A stretch of 64,000 nt of DNA from Tremella fuciformis (taxonomy: Eukaryota > Basidiomycota > Tremellomycetes > Tremellales > Tremellaceae), in the NCBI GenBank assembly GCA_032768795.1, contig CP136492.1:1488001-1552000 (forward strand), read 5' to 3'. How positions within the stretch are numbered: position 1 is the first letter of the stretch; every line of letters starts with the position of its first letter. Made by a program: the position numbers and the translations under genes. Of this stretch, positions 43,158 to 53,800 are shown one piece after another. Under the pieces are notes generated by a model. The model was not told the origin of the DNA, did no database searches, and worked only from the letters and a program-made list of their open reading frames with translations.

Positions 43158-43631
43158 GCTGTCGTTGCTGTCGCGTTGACCCGTCTTTCGTGTAACACCA
43201 CGTATACAGATTCAGATTCATGTATATTCGCGCAAGCTATCATGTAGATTTGCCTGCCGTCACCGCTGGCCAAGCCTGAAAAGTGCCCGTTTGGGTAATT
43301 GGAGACGCGAAAAATTTCCCTGTGTTCCGGCGAGGACGGTAAAGTCGGAAACGGGCGTCTTTGGCTGTGAGGACTGGTTTTCATCGGACGGGTTCGGCGC
43401 AGACAACAGCCAGCTTAACAAGTCGGCTTCTTCCATCAAACAGCATATACCACCACCAACCAGGTGAATATCACATACCCAGCTCGCGGCGACAAAGGAT
43501 ATTCCCTCCGAGTGGACAGCAGACAGTGGACAGATACCACCACCACGGCCGCACTCGCTCGCCACGCCTTGTCCCTCCCCTTTGCCAAGGGCGCGGGACA
43601 TTGCCTGGCACCTCTCGATGCGTTCAAGAGC
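43158..43631. promoter_or_regulatory. Upstream region of the FHL1-like gene
   Basis: 474 nt between the GTPase stop and the FHL1-like start. The coding frame of the downstream gene is open back to 43464 without an ATG, so 43632 is the first usable start. At 43305-43314 lies ACGCGAAAAA, matching the MCB/SCB-type (E2F-like) core bound by MBF/SBF G1/S factors. One site alone is weak evidence. Confidence 0.4.
43305..43314 (+). promoter_or_regulatory. Possible MBF/SBF (E2F-like) site
   Basis: ACGCGAAAAA, 318 nt upstream of the FHL1-like start, contains the ACGCG and CGCGAAA cores bound by fungal G1/S regulators. Seen as sequence only; one copy, so chance occurrence is quite possible. Confidence 0.3.
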
Positions 43632-46600
43632 ATGACTTCGGCCGCGGGTCCATCAAACTACCATCAACATGGTCCAGCATCCGCCGCCCCCTCCCCCTCC
43701 CCCTCCTCGCACTCTCCCGCCGTTGCAGGGCCCAGCACCGGCCAGGCAGCCGGCAAGCCTTCCCCCAGCCCTTCCCTGCATACGTTCTCGCCAAACCCTC
43801 AGCCCACCTCGACACCACTTCTGACTTCCCCCCGAGCGCCGGCCATGGGTGCAGGTGCAGACCCGGGCTTGGCGCCGCTGGAGCACTTTGCGGATGCAGC
43901 AGCTGCAGCTGCAGTGGCAGGAGAAGGCGAGACCGACCGACCATGGCCGGTGTCCCTCACGAGGATGGAGCCAGACCCGAGTCTCATCGAGCCTGGTCAA
44001 GCGTACTACAAGCTCCAATTCGGTCTGGAGGAGGACGGCTTCACGTACTACATCCAGAAAGAGGATGTCATGGTAGGAAGGAGGACAGTCAGGAGTCCGA
44101 AGGAGAGGTCGCCCATGCTGCCAATGCCGCTACTATCCGAGGAACAGGTCGAGTCCGAGGTGGTCTTGGAGCCTGGCGCACCGGTGGAAGCTCCGAGCAC
44201 GGAAGTCAAAAGGGAACCTGTGGATGAGGTCATGGAGAAGGGTGATAAGCCGGCTCAGGACGAAGTAGCACCTGCTGCTGTCGGTCCTCCTCCAGACGAG
44301 ATGGGCGGACCGCCGCCGCCACCCACCAACGGACCGAATCCTGACCTGATACACGACGTCGACATTGACTTGGGCAGGGAGAAGAGGGTCTCGAGGAACC
44401 ATGCGAGGCTCTACTGGTGCCAGGATCACGCGCAATTCTGCATGGACATCTTTGGCAGGCAGGGCGCCTGGTTCGATGGACGATATCGATTCAAGGGCTC
44501 ACACGTCCCCCTTTCACATGGGTGAGTCGCTTGCTACACAGCTCGCCTCGGTCATGTACAATTCTAACGCCCAGTGTCACCATCAACATGGGTGGACGGC
44601 AGTTTCAGTTCTTGCTTCCCCCCGGACCAGACACGCCCGACTTCTTCGATGGCCATACCTCTCGTGGCGACGGCGGCATCGCCCATCCACCTGCTCACTA
44701 CTATCCCGAGACGTACGACCCGACCTATGATCGTATCTGGACACCAGCAACTGGTCTAGGACATTTCGCGACTTTCACAGCGCCAGACGGACACGGGCTA
44801 GGGTTGGATAGCGCGATCGTGAGCTTGAGCGATGACGAAGATGACGACGATTCGTCAGGCTCGTACTCTTCTTCCGGCTCGGACGACAGCTCGGGCGACG
44901 ACGATGAGGATGGAGACTCTGAAGGAGGGGAGTCACGCCGTCACAAGGCCTTGGCCAAACCTCCGCCAAAGGTCAAGCTGCGAATATCGAGGGCGAAGCA
45001 GAAAGATGAAGGCGACTCTCCAGACGAAGGGGCGAAGCCAGGAAAAGGCAAGGGGAAACAGGATGCTGTTGGAGGCAAAGGCGGCGCTGGCAAGGGCAAA
45101 GGCAAGGGTGGGCCGGATATCAAGGAGGAAATCGACGAGCCCGCTCCCAGCAAGACAAAGAAGGGAGCGAAGAAGTCGGCGGCAGGCCCGGACGAGCAAA
45201 TGGACGAGAAGCCTGCTGTAGAGGAGAAGAAGACTCCCAAGAAGATGACCAAAAAGGCGGCAAGAGCGGCTGAGGCAGCTGCAGCTGCCGCCGCTTTGGC
45301 CGCTTCGAACGCTTCTCATATCGAAATACAGACAATGCCCCCTGTAGCTGAGCTGCCTCCGACTCTCGCTGCTGCCATCGGTCCTCCGATACAAGCTCCT
45401 ACACCTCCTGCCGGACCACCACGACCTGCTCCGCTCCCTCCAAAACCTCGTCCCATCCCGTCCACGCACTCCTCTGCTTCTTCCGTCCCGACACGCGCAC
45501 CTATCCCTCGCCCACTCAACACTGGCCCTCCTGAAATACAACGGCCCTTCCTCATGACGGAGCTGCAAGAGACGCCAGGCCGTCCCGGTCACATCATCTG
45601 CAATGTTCCCATCCCCCCCTCGGGCTCAGGACCACGGCCGGCCCCTGGTCCGTTGTACGGTCTCGATGGGCAGTTCTTCATTGGCCCACCACCGATCAAA
45701 CCGCAAGAGACGTATGCAGCAATCATCTTCAAAGCTCTTCAGAACACCCCGCGGGGACGAGGAACGTTGGGGGAGATCTGCAACTGGATTGCTGGCGAAT
45801 GGGAGTGGTATCGACTCAACGTCGACACGGAGTGGCAGAACTCGATTCGGCACAACCTGTCCCTAAGCGATGTGTTCGTCCGGGTGCCGAGGATCGAGGA
45901 GGACGACCCGGAATCAAAGGGTAGTGTCTGGATCATCGACCCGAACAAGGGGGCCGCTTTCGAGGCGAAGCAGAGAGATGGCGGAGGCAAGAGGGGCGAT
46001 GTTGGTCCGACAGTCCCTGTCAGCATGCCCACCGGTGGCGCAGATGACAAGGGGAAGGCGGCGCAGCTTCGAGCGCAGAAGGAAAGGCGACAGATGGAGT
46101 TGGAGAAAGAGCGACAGAAGCGGCAGTGGCAGGCGCAGCAGGCTGCTCAAGCCCACGCACAGCAACAGCGCCAGGCTCAGCAACATGCCCATGGTCCTCA
46201 CCCGCCCCACCCACCTCATCCGCATCCGAACGCCCATCCTCATGTGCGTCCACCTCAGCATGTCCAGAGACAACAGCCTGTACCGCAACGTGCCCTCGCC
46301 CGACCGCCACAGCCTCCCGCCCCTCGCCCGCCGCCGCAGCCCACGACCGTCATCGTCGAGGTGCAGGCTATCACCCCGGCCGTGCGTGCGAAGAACACTG
46401 GTCCGGTCAAGGACTCGCGTGGCCAGCCGATGCCCTTTGTCTGCGACGGGACGACCCTGACGCTGGACCCCACGGTCTTTGGGCAGATCGATCCCAAGGT
46501 GCTCAACCAGCTACGGGGTCTCGGCCCCAGCGTCGCCGTCAACGTGCTGTCGACATGGCTCGACAACAAGTACAAGCAAGACGCCGCAAAGGCTCCACCG

Positions 46601-47422
46601 CCCCCAAAGACAGCTGCAGCCAGACAGGCACTCAATTCGACCCTTGCTTCTCGCGTCGCCGCCGTTGCGGCAACGCCGAATCGCCCAGCAGCATCGACCA
46701 CGACAGCCGGCACGGCGCCTGCTGCCAAAAGCACACCGAAGTTGCCCGTCGGCCCCGCTCCTCCAGGCGCCAGTGTCGTGCAAGTCATCCGCCTCATTGC
46801 CGATGTAACACACGCGAAGCAAAAGCTTGACATCGTCGGCGGTAACGTCTACCCTCTCTTCGACTACATCAAGAAGGTCGGGCGGGAGCTGGACCTACAA
46901 GTTGCCGATAGCATCTGGAAGACGGGCAAACCGCCAGAAGGCAAGACGGCTGCTTCGAGGCCGCCGGTCAACGGTACGACAGCTGCGGGCGCTGGCAAAC
47001 CCGCTGCGACCGCTCCTGGGGCGCCTGCAAAGGCCGCCCCTCCTGCAGCAGCTGCTGGAGTCGGTGCCGGTGTGCCCTCTGCGAACCCAGCCGTCACCGC
47101 GCCATCTTCTACCGGTCCTCCGGCCGCAGCCGCTGGTACTGGCGGAGCTGCACCTAATACGGTCACCACTGCGGCGTCTCCTGCTGTCCCTCCCACAACT
47201 GGCGCCGTCGCCGGCGAGAAACGCAAAGCCACAGCCGACTCGCCGACGCCTGACGCGAAGAAAGTCAAGCCGAATGACGAGGCGCCTGCACCTGCCACAT
47301 CGCAGTCGGTCGCTAAGCCGACTCCCTCTCCTATACCAGCGCCACCGACTGCTGCCGCTGCACCACCCGCGATCGCGCCGCCTGCTACCGTTGCGCCTTC
47401 GCCTGCGCCAATCACCAGCTAG
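43632..47422 (+). CDS. FHL1: FHA and forkhead domain transcription factor, FHL1-like
   Basis: Two exons, 43632..44521 and 44575..47422, 1245 aa. An FHA domain lies at ~110-330: YYKLQFGLEEDGFTYYIQKEDVMVGRR, then RVSRNHARLYW and FCMDIFGRQGAWFDG, continuing across the intron as GVTINMGGRQFQFLLPP. It is split by a ~90-residue insert between the first strand pair and the VSRNHA motif. An acidic/Lys-rich linker and a Pro-rich linker follow. The forkhead DNA-binding domain is near residues 670-770: KPQETYAAIIFKALQ, LGEICNWIAGEWEWY and WQNSIRHNLSLSDVFVRV. Gln/His/Pro- and Ala/Pro-rich tails complete it. Yeast Fhl1 controls ribosomal-protein genes together with Ifh1. The combination FHA plus forkhead is diagnostic for this family. 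Confidence 0.92.
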
Positions 47423-47792
47423 ACCGCTGGCGACGCCGTGGCCAAGAGGACGTGTATCACCACCTATAGTCTGTTCCCTACCGTGTACGGGCAAGTATAG
47501 CAAATTTGTTGCATTTAGCATTTGTATCTGCATCGCCATGCATCGTGGCATCATCTCCGTCTCTCAGAAAGGTTCTGCCACTCGTAATTGTCCAGGAACC
47601 GTCTTCCCCGCACCGGGGATTCGACTTGTCCCAAGGAGAGCTTTGACCACCTCGAAAGGAACTTTGTTATGCCTTCACCATCAATCCACCCAACACCTAC
47701 CAAGCTGCCCCAGGTCGTCAACATGACTCTTGACGACCACTTTGCACTCGCATCATTATACCATCATACGAGATAGCACCACACGCTCAGAG
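47423..47792. other. Intergenic region
   Basis: 370 nt between the FHL1-like stop and the next ATG on the same strand. The downstream frame is open back to 47730 but without an ATG. No other feature seen. Confidence 0.45.
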
Positions 47793-50676
47793 ATGGAAGC
47801 GGTCCGACCGAAACACAATGGGCTGAATGGGCACGCGACGACAGGCATTGGTACTCACCTCGACGAGCACGCCGATGAGGTGGACGCGCTCCCGCCTGCG
47901 CCTGCGCCCTTTCCCGTCCACCTGCTCACCGAGTCGAGTCAGGCGCAGGTCGGCTCGTCTCAGCTAGCCTCAACGACTCGTAGCGAAATTTCGGGCAACG
48001 CTCTCCCGCCCGCATATGCGGACCACCTCGACGTCCACGCTCATGACCCCGACGACCTTCCTTCTTACCGCGCCCGGCTCTCAGCCGAGACTGATCGCCT
48101 GCCCTACTCGCATCTAGATCTGGCCGACAAGGTCCCTCTCACCAACGGCCACGGCGAGTCCTCTGCGCAGGCTGATCTGGGCGCCGACGAGAAGTCCCGC
48201 ATGGAGCTAGACGACGTGTCCAACGCCATCGAGCGTCTCTATGCCGTCGCGCCGCAGCTGGCCAACCAGCGCTCGCAGCTCCGCGACATCCGCGAGGGCT
48301 CGTCGAGCCACGGGCAGACCGCGCGCGAGCGCCTGGAGAGAGACAAGTGGCGCGAACTCGAGGAGATCTGGGAGAAGATCGAGCGTGCACACAAGCGGAG
48401 CCGGGAGGCGCGAGAACAGCGCGCCGAGCGCGAAGGCTGGAATGAGCGGCGCATCAATCGCCGGGAGAAGCTCATCGACGAGCTGGTGCAGTCGGCCAAC
48501 GCGCGTCTGCCAGCGCAGGATGCCGAGCAGCTCGGCTCGACCGAGGAGCTGCGCCGATATCGCTTGCAAATGTTTGCCGAAGGTGTGCTGGAGCGCTCGC
48601 ACGCTGCGCGCATGGAAACCCAGGATTACCCCCAGACAGCGGAGGAGCGTGTCTTGGAGCGCAGGGAAGAGCTTGTCGACGATATCCTTCGGTTCTCGTC
48701 GTCTGGCAAGATGCTCGATCAAGAGTCTCTGCCGCCTACGCCTAGGGCGGAGCAGGTAGATCCCATGGAGATGGTCACGTATCAGGAGTTTCTTCGCACC
48801 AAGCCGTCCAAGCCGACGGTCGAGGACGATGGGCCCATGTCCAGGAGTCGGTCGAGCAGCCAGGGTCAGCTCGAGGAGAAGAACGGGTTTGCGACCAAGT
48901 TCAAGAGTATGGTTCGAAGGAGCAGTCTTAGTCTTGGCTTCAAATCGAATGCTTCTTTCGGTGAGGAGTCTCCGTGTCTTCGAGCTCAATCTGACCTGAC
49001 GGGCAGATATGTCCAACCTGTCGTTTATCGCGGAACATCAGGAGAACCTGAACGTGGTGCAGATCATGCTACACGGCCCCAATATCTTCATGCAGACCGA
49101 CTTGGCCATCGAGACGTCGGCCAACCCATTTGACGACTCCCGTTCTCGAGCTTTGATCGTCTCACGCAAAGACCCTGCTATCGCGTACACCATGGCTCTT
49201 CCTGTTGCAGTACAGCTGGGGCAGTCCGCTGCTATGATACCCCAGACTCTGCACCTCGAGGCGAAGCTCAGTGCCATCCCGCTCGAAGAAAAGTCCGAGC
49301 ACATCGGCATCAACTCTGTTCTTCGGCATGCTCTATCCGCCGAGGAGTTGCGACGGCTGAACCCTGTAGCGCTTGTCTGTGCATCTTGTGGTCAGGATGT
49401 GGCAGATACGAGCCGTATTGCCAATCCCGGGGGATGGAAGAACCTGCCAAGCGAGCATTGGGCCGAGATGATCGAAGTGTGGATGTGCCATCAGGACCCA
49501 AAATGGACGTCCGACCTGGCCGAGAAGACGAAGCGGGGCTTGTGGCCCACCGATCAGACTGTCCTGCTGGGAGGCAGCTACATGCTCGTCCACCCAAGCA
49601 TTGTCGGAACCGCCTCGTTGAGGATCGACAAAAGCAATGTGAGTGTTTTCGTTCACTGTGTTCTGTCACACCTTGTGTCTCAACGGGATACATACGGGCT
49701 ATAAGAAGGCCGACACCATTCTCCAACTGGTGGTCTCCTCACCTCCCCGATGGCGATTTGGAGTCTGTGCGTCGAAGCTCTCGCAAGTTTCGCGCATAGG
49801 CCGATGAGCTGTCGGGATCCCGGGGTGAGGAGACAAGACTCTGTCTTTTGGTCGATACAACGGTCCCAGATCATTTCCGCCAGGGAAGATGGAGAATATC
49901 AAACCTTAGTCTTGCACGAGTTCTCGCGAGCCGAGGCTACTTCTCCACCTCCATTATCCTCTCAAATGACCGAGACCTTGCAGGCCAGCGGAATTGTCCT
50001 TTGCTGACCGCAGATTGACGGGTGGGGTACCGTACAGTGCTCCTGTGGCGCTGCTCTTGGCAGGCAGAAGGCCTTGGGTGACAATGATCAGCCGGGTGCT
50101 GGTACATTCAAGCTGGACAAATGGGCTGTAGGTGTCAAGTCGCAAGACAACTCGAAGTGAGCTCCAGAAGCAAACCGTACCAGCAGGAGCTAACCGAAAA
50201 GCGTGACCCAATACCCTCTGCCCGTCTTCATTTTGTCCGACCTGCTTGCGCTTTCGGCTGCCCATGCGTCGTATCGATTTCATATCTCTGACGAGCGCTC
50301 GCCTCGACTACTGCTGTGGATCTTCAACCCGTCTGTCCGAATTGCATATCGTAAAGGGCCTTCTTCCGTTCCGCCTTCCCCGTCAAAAGCCTCGGTCAGG
50401 GTGTCACCGGCAGCACCTTCGCTCCCAACTGAGCCCAAGGTCTTGCGTGCGGCCAAGATCATGTACCGGCTGTTGGGCTCGCCCGATCTAGGGAGCAATG
50501 GGAACAGCGCTCCGCCCGGGTTCGGTGAAGGGGGTCAGGTGGAAAGCCTGACCTATTCGACTGTGGTTTGCGACGAGCTCATACGCTGCCTGCGAGAAAG
50601 CACGGCTGCTTATCCGCTCGGAAGAAGGACGATGGGAGTCTTTGACGTTGGGTTCCTGCCTCGATACGTGGATTAG
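47793..50676 (+). CDS. HECT_2-domain (UBE3D-type) E3-like protein with a coiled-coil N-terminal extension
   Basis: Clear exons: 47793..48960, 49007..49638, 50014..50156, 50202..50676; 49639-50013 is unresolved. Exon 1 (~389 aa) has PPxY-like motifs (LPPAYADHL, LPSYRARL) and a long charged coiled coil (EEIWEKIERAHKRSREAREQ). A clean GT-AG intron joins it in frame to the HECT_2 region: LVCASCGQDVADTSR, GWKNLPSEHWAEMIEVWMCH, GTVQCSCGAALGRQ and LLLWIFNPSVRIAY, as in human UBE3D, a cyclin/UBCH10-binding ubiquitin ligase-like protein. The joined sequence matches the domain order (two Cys motifs, then C-terminal half). Between 49639 and 50013 the last acceptor (CTGACCGCAG) is clear, but no usual GT donor gives a short in-frame intron. 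Either one 375-nt intron or small exons with a non-canonical donor are possible. Alternatively exon 1 is a separate gene. Confidence 0.75.
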
Positions 50677-50899
50677 ATCTGTAGCTATTCCTCATCATGC
50701 ATTGCATTGCGCTTGTCCACCTGGCCACCGGTGTTGCTGTGGAGGACGTCCGGGCAACGCGTGCCTGACAGCCGGCGTGTCATGCCAACTCACTTTCTGA
50801 TTGCAGTACAGCTCGTTGAATCGCATTCTCATTCCAGGTTTTGCTCTCGCATCCATGATCCGACTATAGGCGACTCGCAGAAGCTCGACGGTAGCCAGC

Positions 50900-53800
50900 A
50901 TGTCAGAGGTGCCGAACATCGTCACGTCCGGGGCGGAAGCCGGACCCTCGTCCTCACCAGACTCGCGGTCCTCCTCGCCGGCCGGACGCACCCTCCGACG
51001 CCCAGCGTCGCACGGCCGTCTTGCGGCCCTGATGCTCCCCGGGCGCTCGCGCAGCAGCTCCACCGCCTCGCAGAACACCTCGCAGGTTACTGCGTACGCC
51101 GAGGATGCTGGGGGCGGGAGCAGCGGACGTACTACGCCGGAACGGCGGCGGCGAATTGGCAAAGGTGCGCCCGGCCGCCGCCCAGGCGAGTCTGCAGGTT
51201 GGCAAGCGCTTACTTTCCAGCTGCCGCGACGTCTCTACTAGCCAGTGATGCCAAGTACAAGAAGTTCGCGGCGCAGATCGACCGGTGTTTGCAGTCGTTC
51301 GACAGCGTCAACGAATGGGCCGACTTCATCTCGTTCCTGTCGCGCTTGCTCAAAGTGCGTCCCGGATACAAGTGAACGCTGGGCGGCGCAGCTGACTGCC
51401 AGACACTACAGACGCCTCATCCGCCGTACAGCGAGATCCCGCGCAAGCTCATCATCTCCAAGCGCCTCGCGCAGTGCTTGAACCCCGCCCTTCCTTCCGG
51501 CGTCCATCAGCGCGCCCTCGACGTCTACGCGTTCATCTTCAAGCTCATCGGGACTGATGGCCTGCGGCGCGATCTGCTCATCTGGTCGTCGGGCCTCTTT
51601 CCGTTCTTCCAGTTCGCCGCTACGTCCGTGCGGCCCTTGTTGCTCAATATTTACGAGACCTACTACCTCCCGCTCGGAAATGACTTGCGGCCGGCGACCA
51701 AAGCGATCATTGTCGCGCTCCTTCCAGGCATGGAGGAGGAGACTGGCGACTTCTTCGACCGAGTCAGTCCTATGACCTTCTTACGGAAGAGGAGCTGATG
51801 AGCAGGTCCTAGTGCTCTTTGACAGAATCTCCACCGCGGTGCTGCAAGCCTTCTTCCTCCAGACACTCTTCCTCGTCCTCATCTCGTCTCCTGCCTCGCG
51901 ACTCTCGGCACTCAACTATCTTGCGAAGCGCATGCTCAAGCCGCCCGATCCCGACGAGGTCCTCCTGGATGTTGGACTGCTCGTCAGGGGCGTGTCAGCC
52001 GTACTGGAGGATGCAAATGTCCTTGTGCGGCGGAACGGCCTTGACCTGTTGTTGCGATGTCTGCGGCTGGACGGGTCTCTACTTGCAACGGCAGACGAAA
52101 AAGACAAGGAGCTACTCGTTAAAGCCGCAACGTCTATTGTGTTGCAGCGGGACGTCTCGCTGAGTCGACGTGTCTATACCTGGTTTCTTGGCACGGACGA
52201 GTCTTCCGCCCAACAGGCAGAGTACTTCAAAGCACATGGTCTGGCGTTGCTTTGCGGGACTCTGGAGGTATGATCCGTTCTTCCTAGCGAGGACTCGCTC
52301 AGCTGACAACAGGCTGATATGGCGGCAACAGTACCACAACAAGCAGATCTGCGCCCATTCAAGATCTTGGTCTCGCTCCTGGACAGATGGGAGATTGGGT
52401 CGCCCGTGTCTGAGAAGCTGGCTCTGACAGCACTTGGCCACTTGCAGCGCCTGGCGAGCGAGTCGACCGGCGTGAGCAAGCAGGAAGTCATGACGACCCT
52501 AGGCGCTATCTACGAAGGCGTTGAGCCCTCCATCTCGTGGCGAGGCTTTCACCGTGGGGTCCAATCTCATGATCTGACACTGGAGGAGCTCCTCAGCTGG
52601 CTGTTGCGAGAGCTGCCGCAGCATGACGAAGAAGTCAATACAATACACGCCCCGTATCTGCTGCGAGAGATCCTCGACGACGTGCTGGCCGACGACACAT
52701 CTGCTCCTGCCCCATCACGACCCTCACACTCAACGGAGCATCCCTCAAGGGTTCAACATCTTGATCTCGCATTGCAGCTGCTACGAATGATCTCATTGTC
52801 GTATTCGCCAAAAGAGGACACCTCAGATTCCCCCAGCTTGGACCGTTTTGATCTTTACGAAGGCAAACACTCGTCTGAGAATATTCGAGTCATCATCAAA
52901 ACCCAGACGCTGCCTCACATCTCTTTGCGGATATTCGACGTCAACCACAGATATCTGCCCTCCCAGGATACTCCGCCGCCAGTCGCAATAATTTGCCTGT
53001 CCATGATGGCGACTTTGATCGACGCAGAAAGCAATATGCTGTCTCTTGTTGACAGCAAGGCCTGGGTTTCTGGTGCTCTGCAGTGTCTATCAACCGTCTG
53101 TCTGTTCAAATCTCGGGGACGTTGCTCATGGACAGACTACGTCCTTTGAAGTCGCCGATCGAGTTGTTAGCGTCCTGCTTCAGGCCGCCAAGAGTTCCGG
53201 GTTCAAGCCTCGTGTGGATGTTTCGAATCCTCAAGTGATGGCTACTGTGCTTGATGCAGTCAGCCAATGATTGTTTCCGCATGTAGCAAGCTGACTCGCA
53301 GCTTTTCGGCTTCCTGACCGCGAATTTCGCAATCTACCATGTTCGGGCCGTCGATCTCATCTGGGAATGCAATCAGCTCGCCCAGATGCACACGCTCGAA
53401 AATGTGGTAGCGCGCCGGCTCTCCGCTGTGGTTGGCCGGGGCCACGCTCTCGACGCATTTGGGGTGCTCTGGCGGCAGACCGGTAAGTTTGGGATGGATT
53501 GACATGCGTGCAGTCCGCTCACAGAAGATGACGCCATGACGCCCGGAGAGATCTTCTTCGCTCCCATGTGCACGGTTCTTGACGATCTGTCAAGCAAAGA
53601 CCCAGACGTGCAGCAACCAGCAGAAACGTGGCTGCGATGCAATCTTCGGTCATACTTCAGGTGAGTGCTCGCTCCGGCGCGTGCATGATGTTTCACCCTT
53701 CGACCTGCTCGAAGCTAAACCAACAGGGCGCTGGATCCTCTCCTCATTCGACTCCTGCATGCGATTGATGCACCCGACCCAGATTTGTCTCTAACCCGAT

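Noticed and set aside
49009..49704. Independent gene starting at the ATG at 49009
   Set aside because: The ATG lies 2 nt after a clean intron acceptor that joins in phase to exon 1, so a fusion is the simpler reading. Kept as an alternative in the HECT_2 entry.
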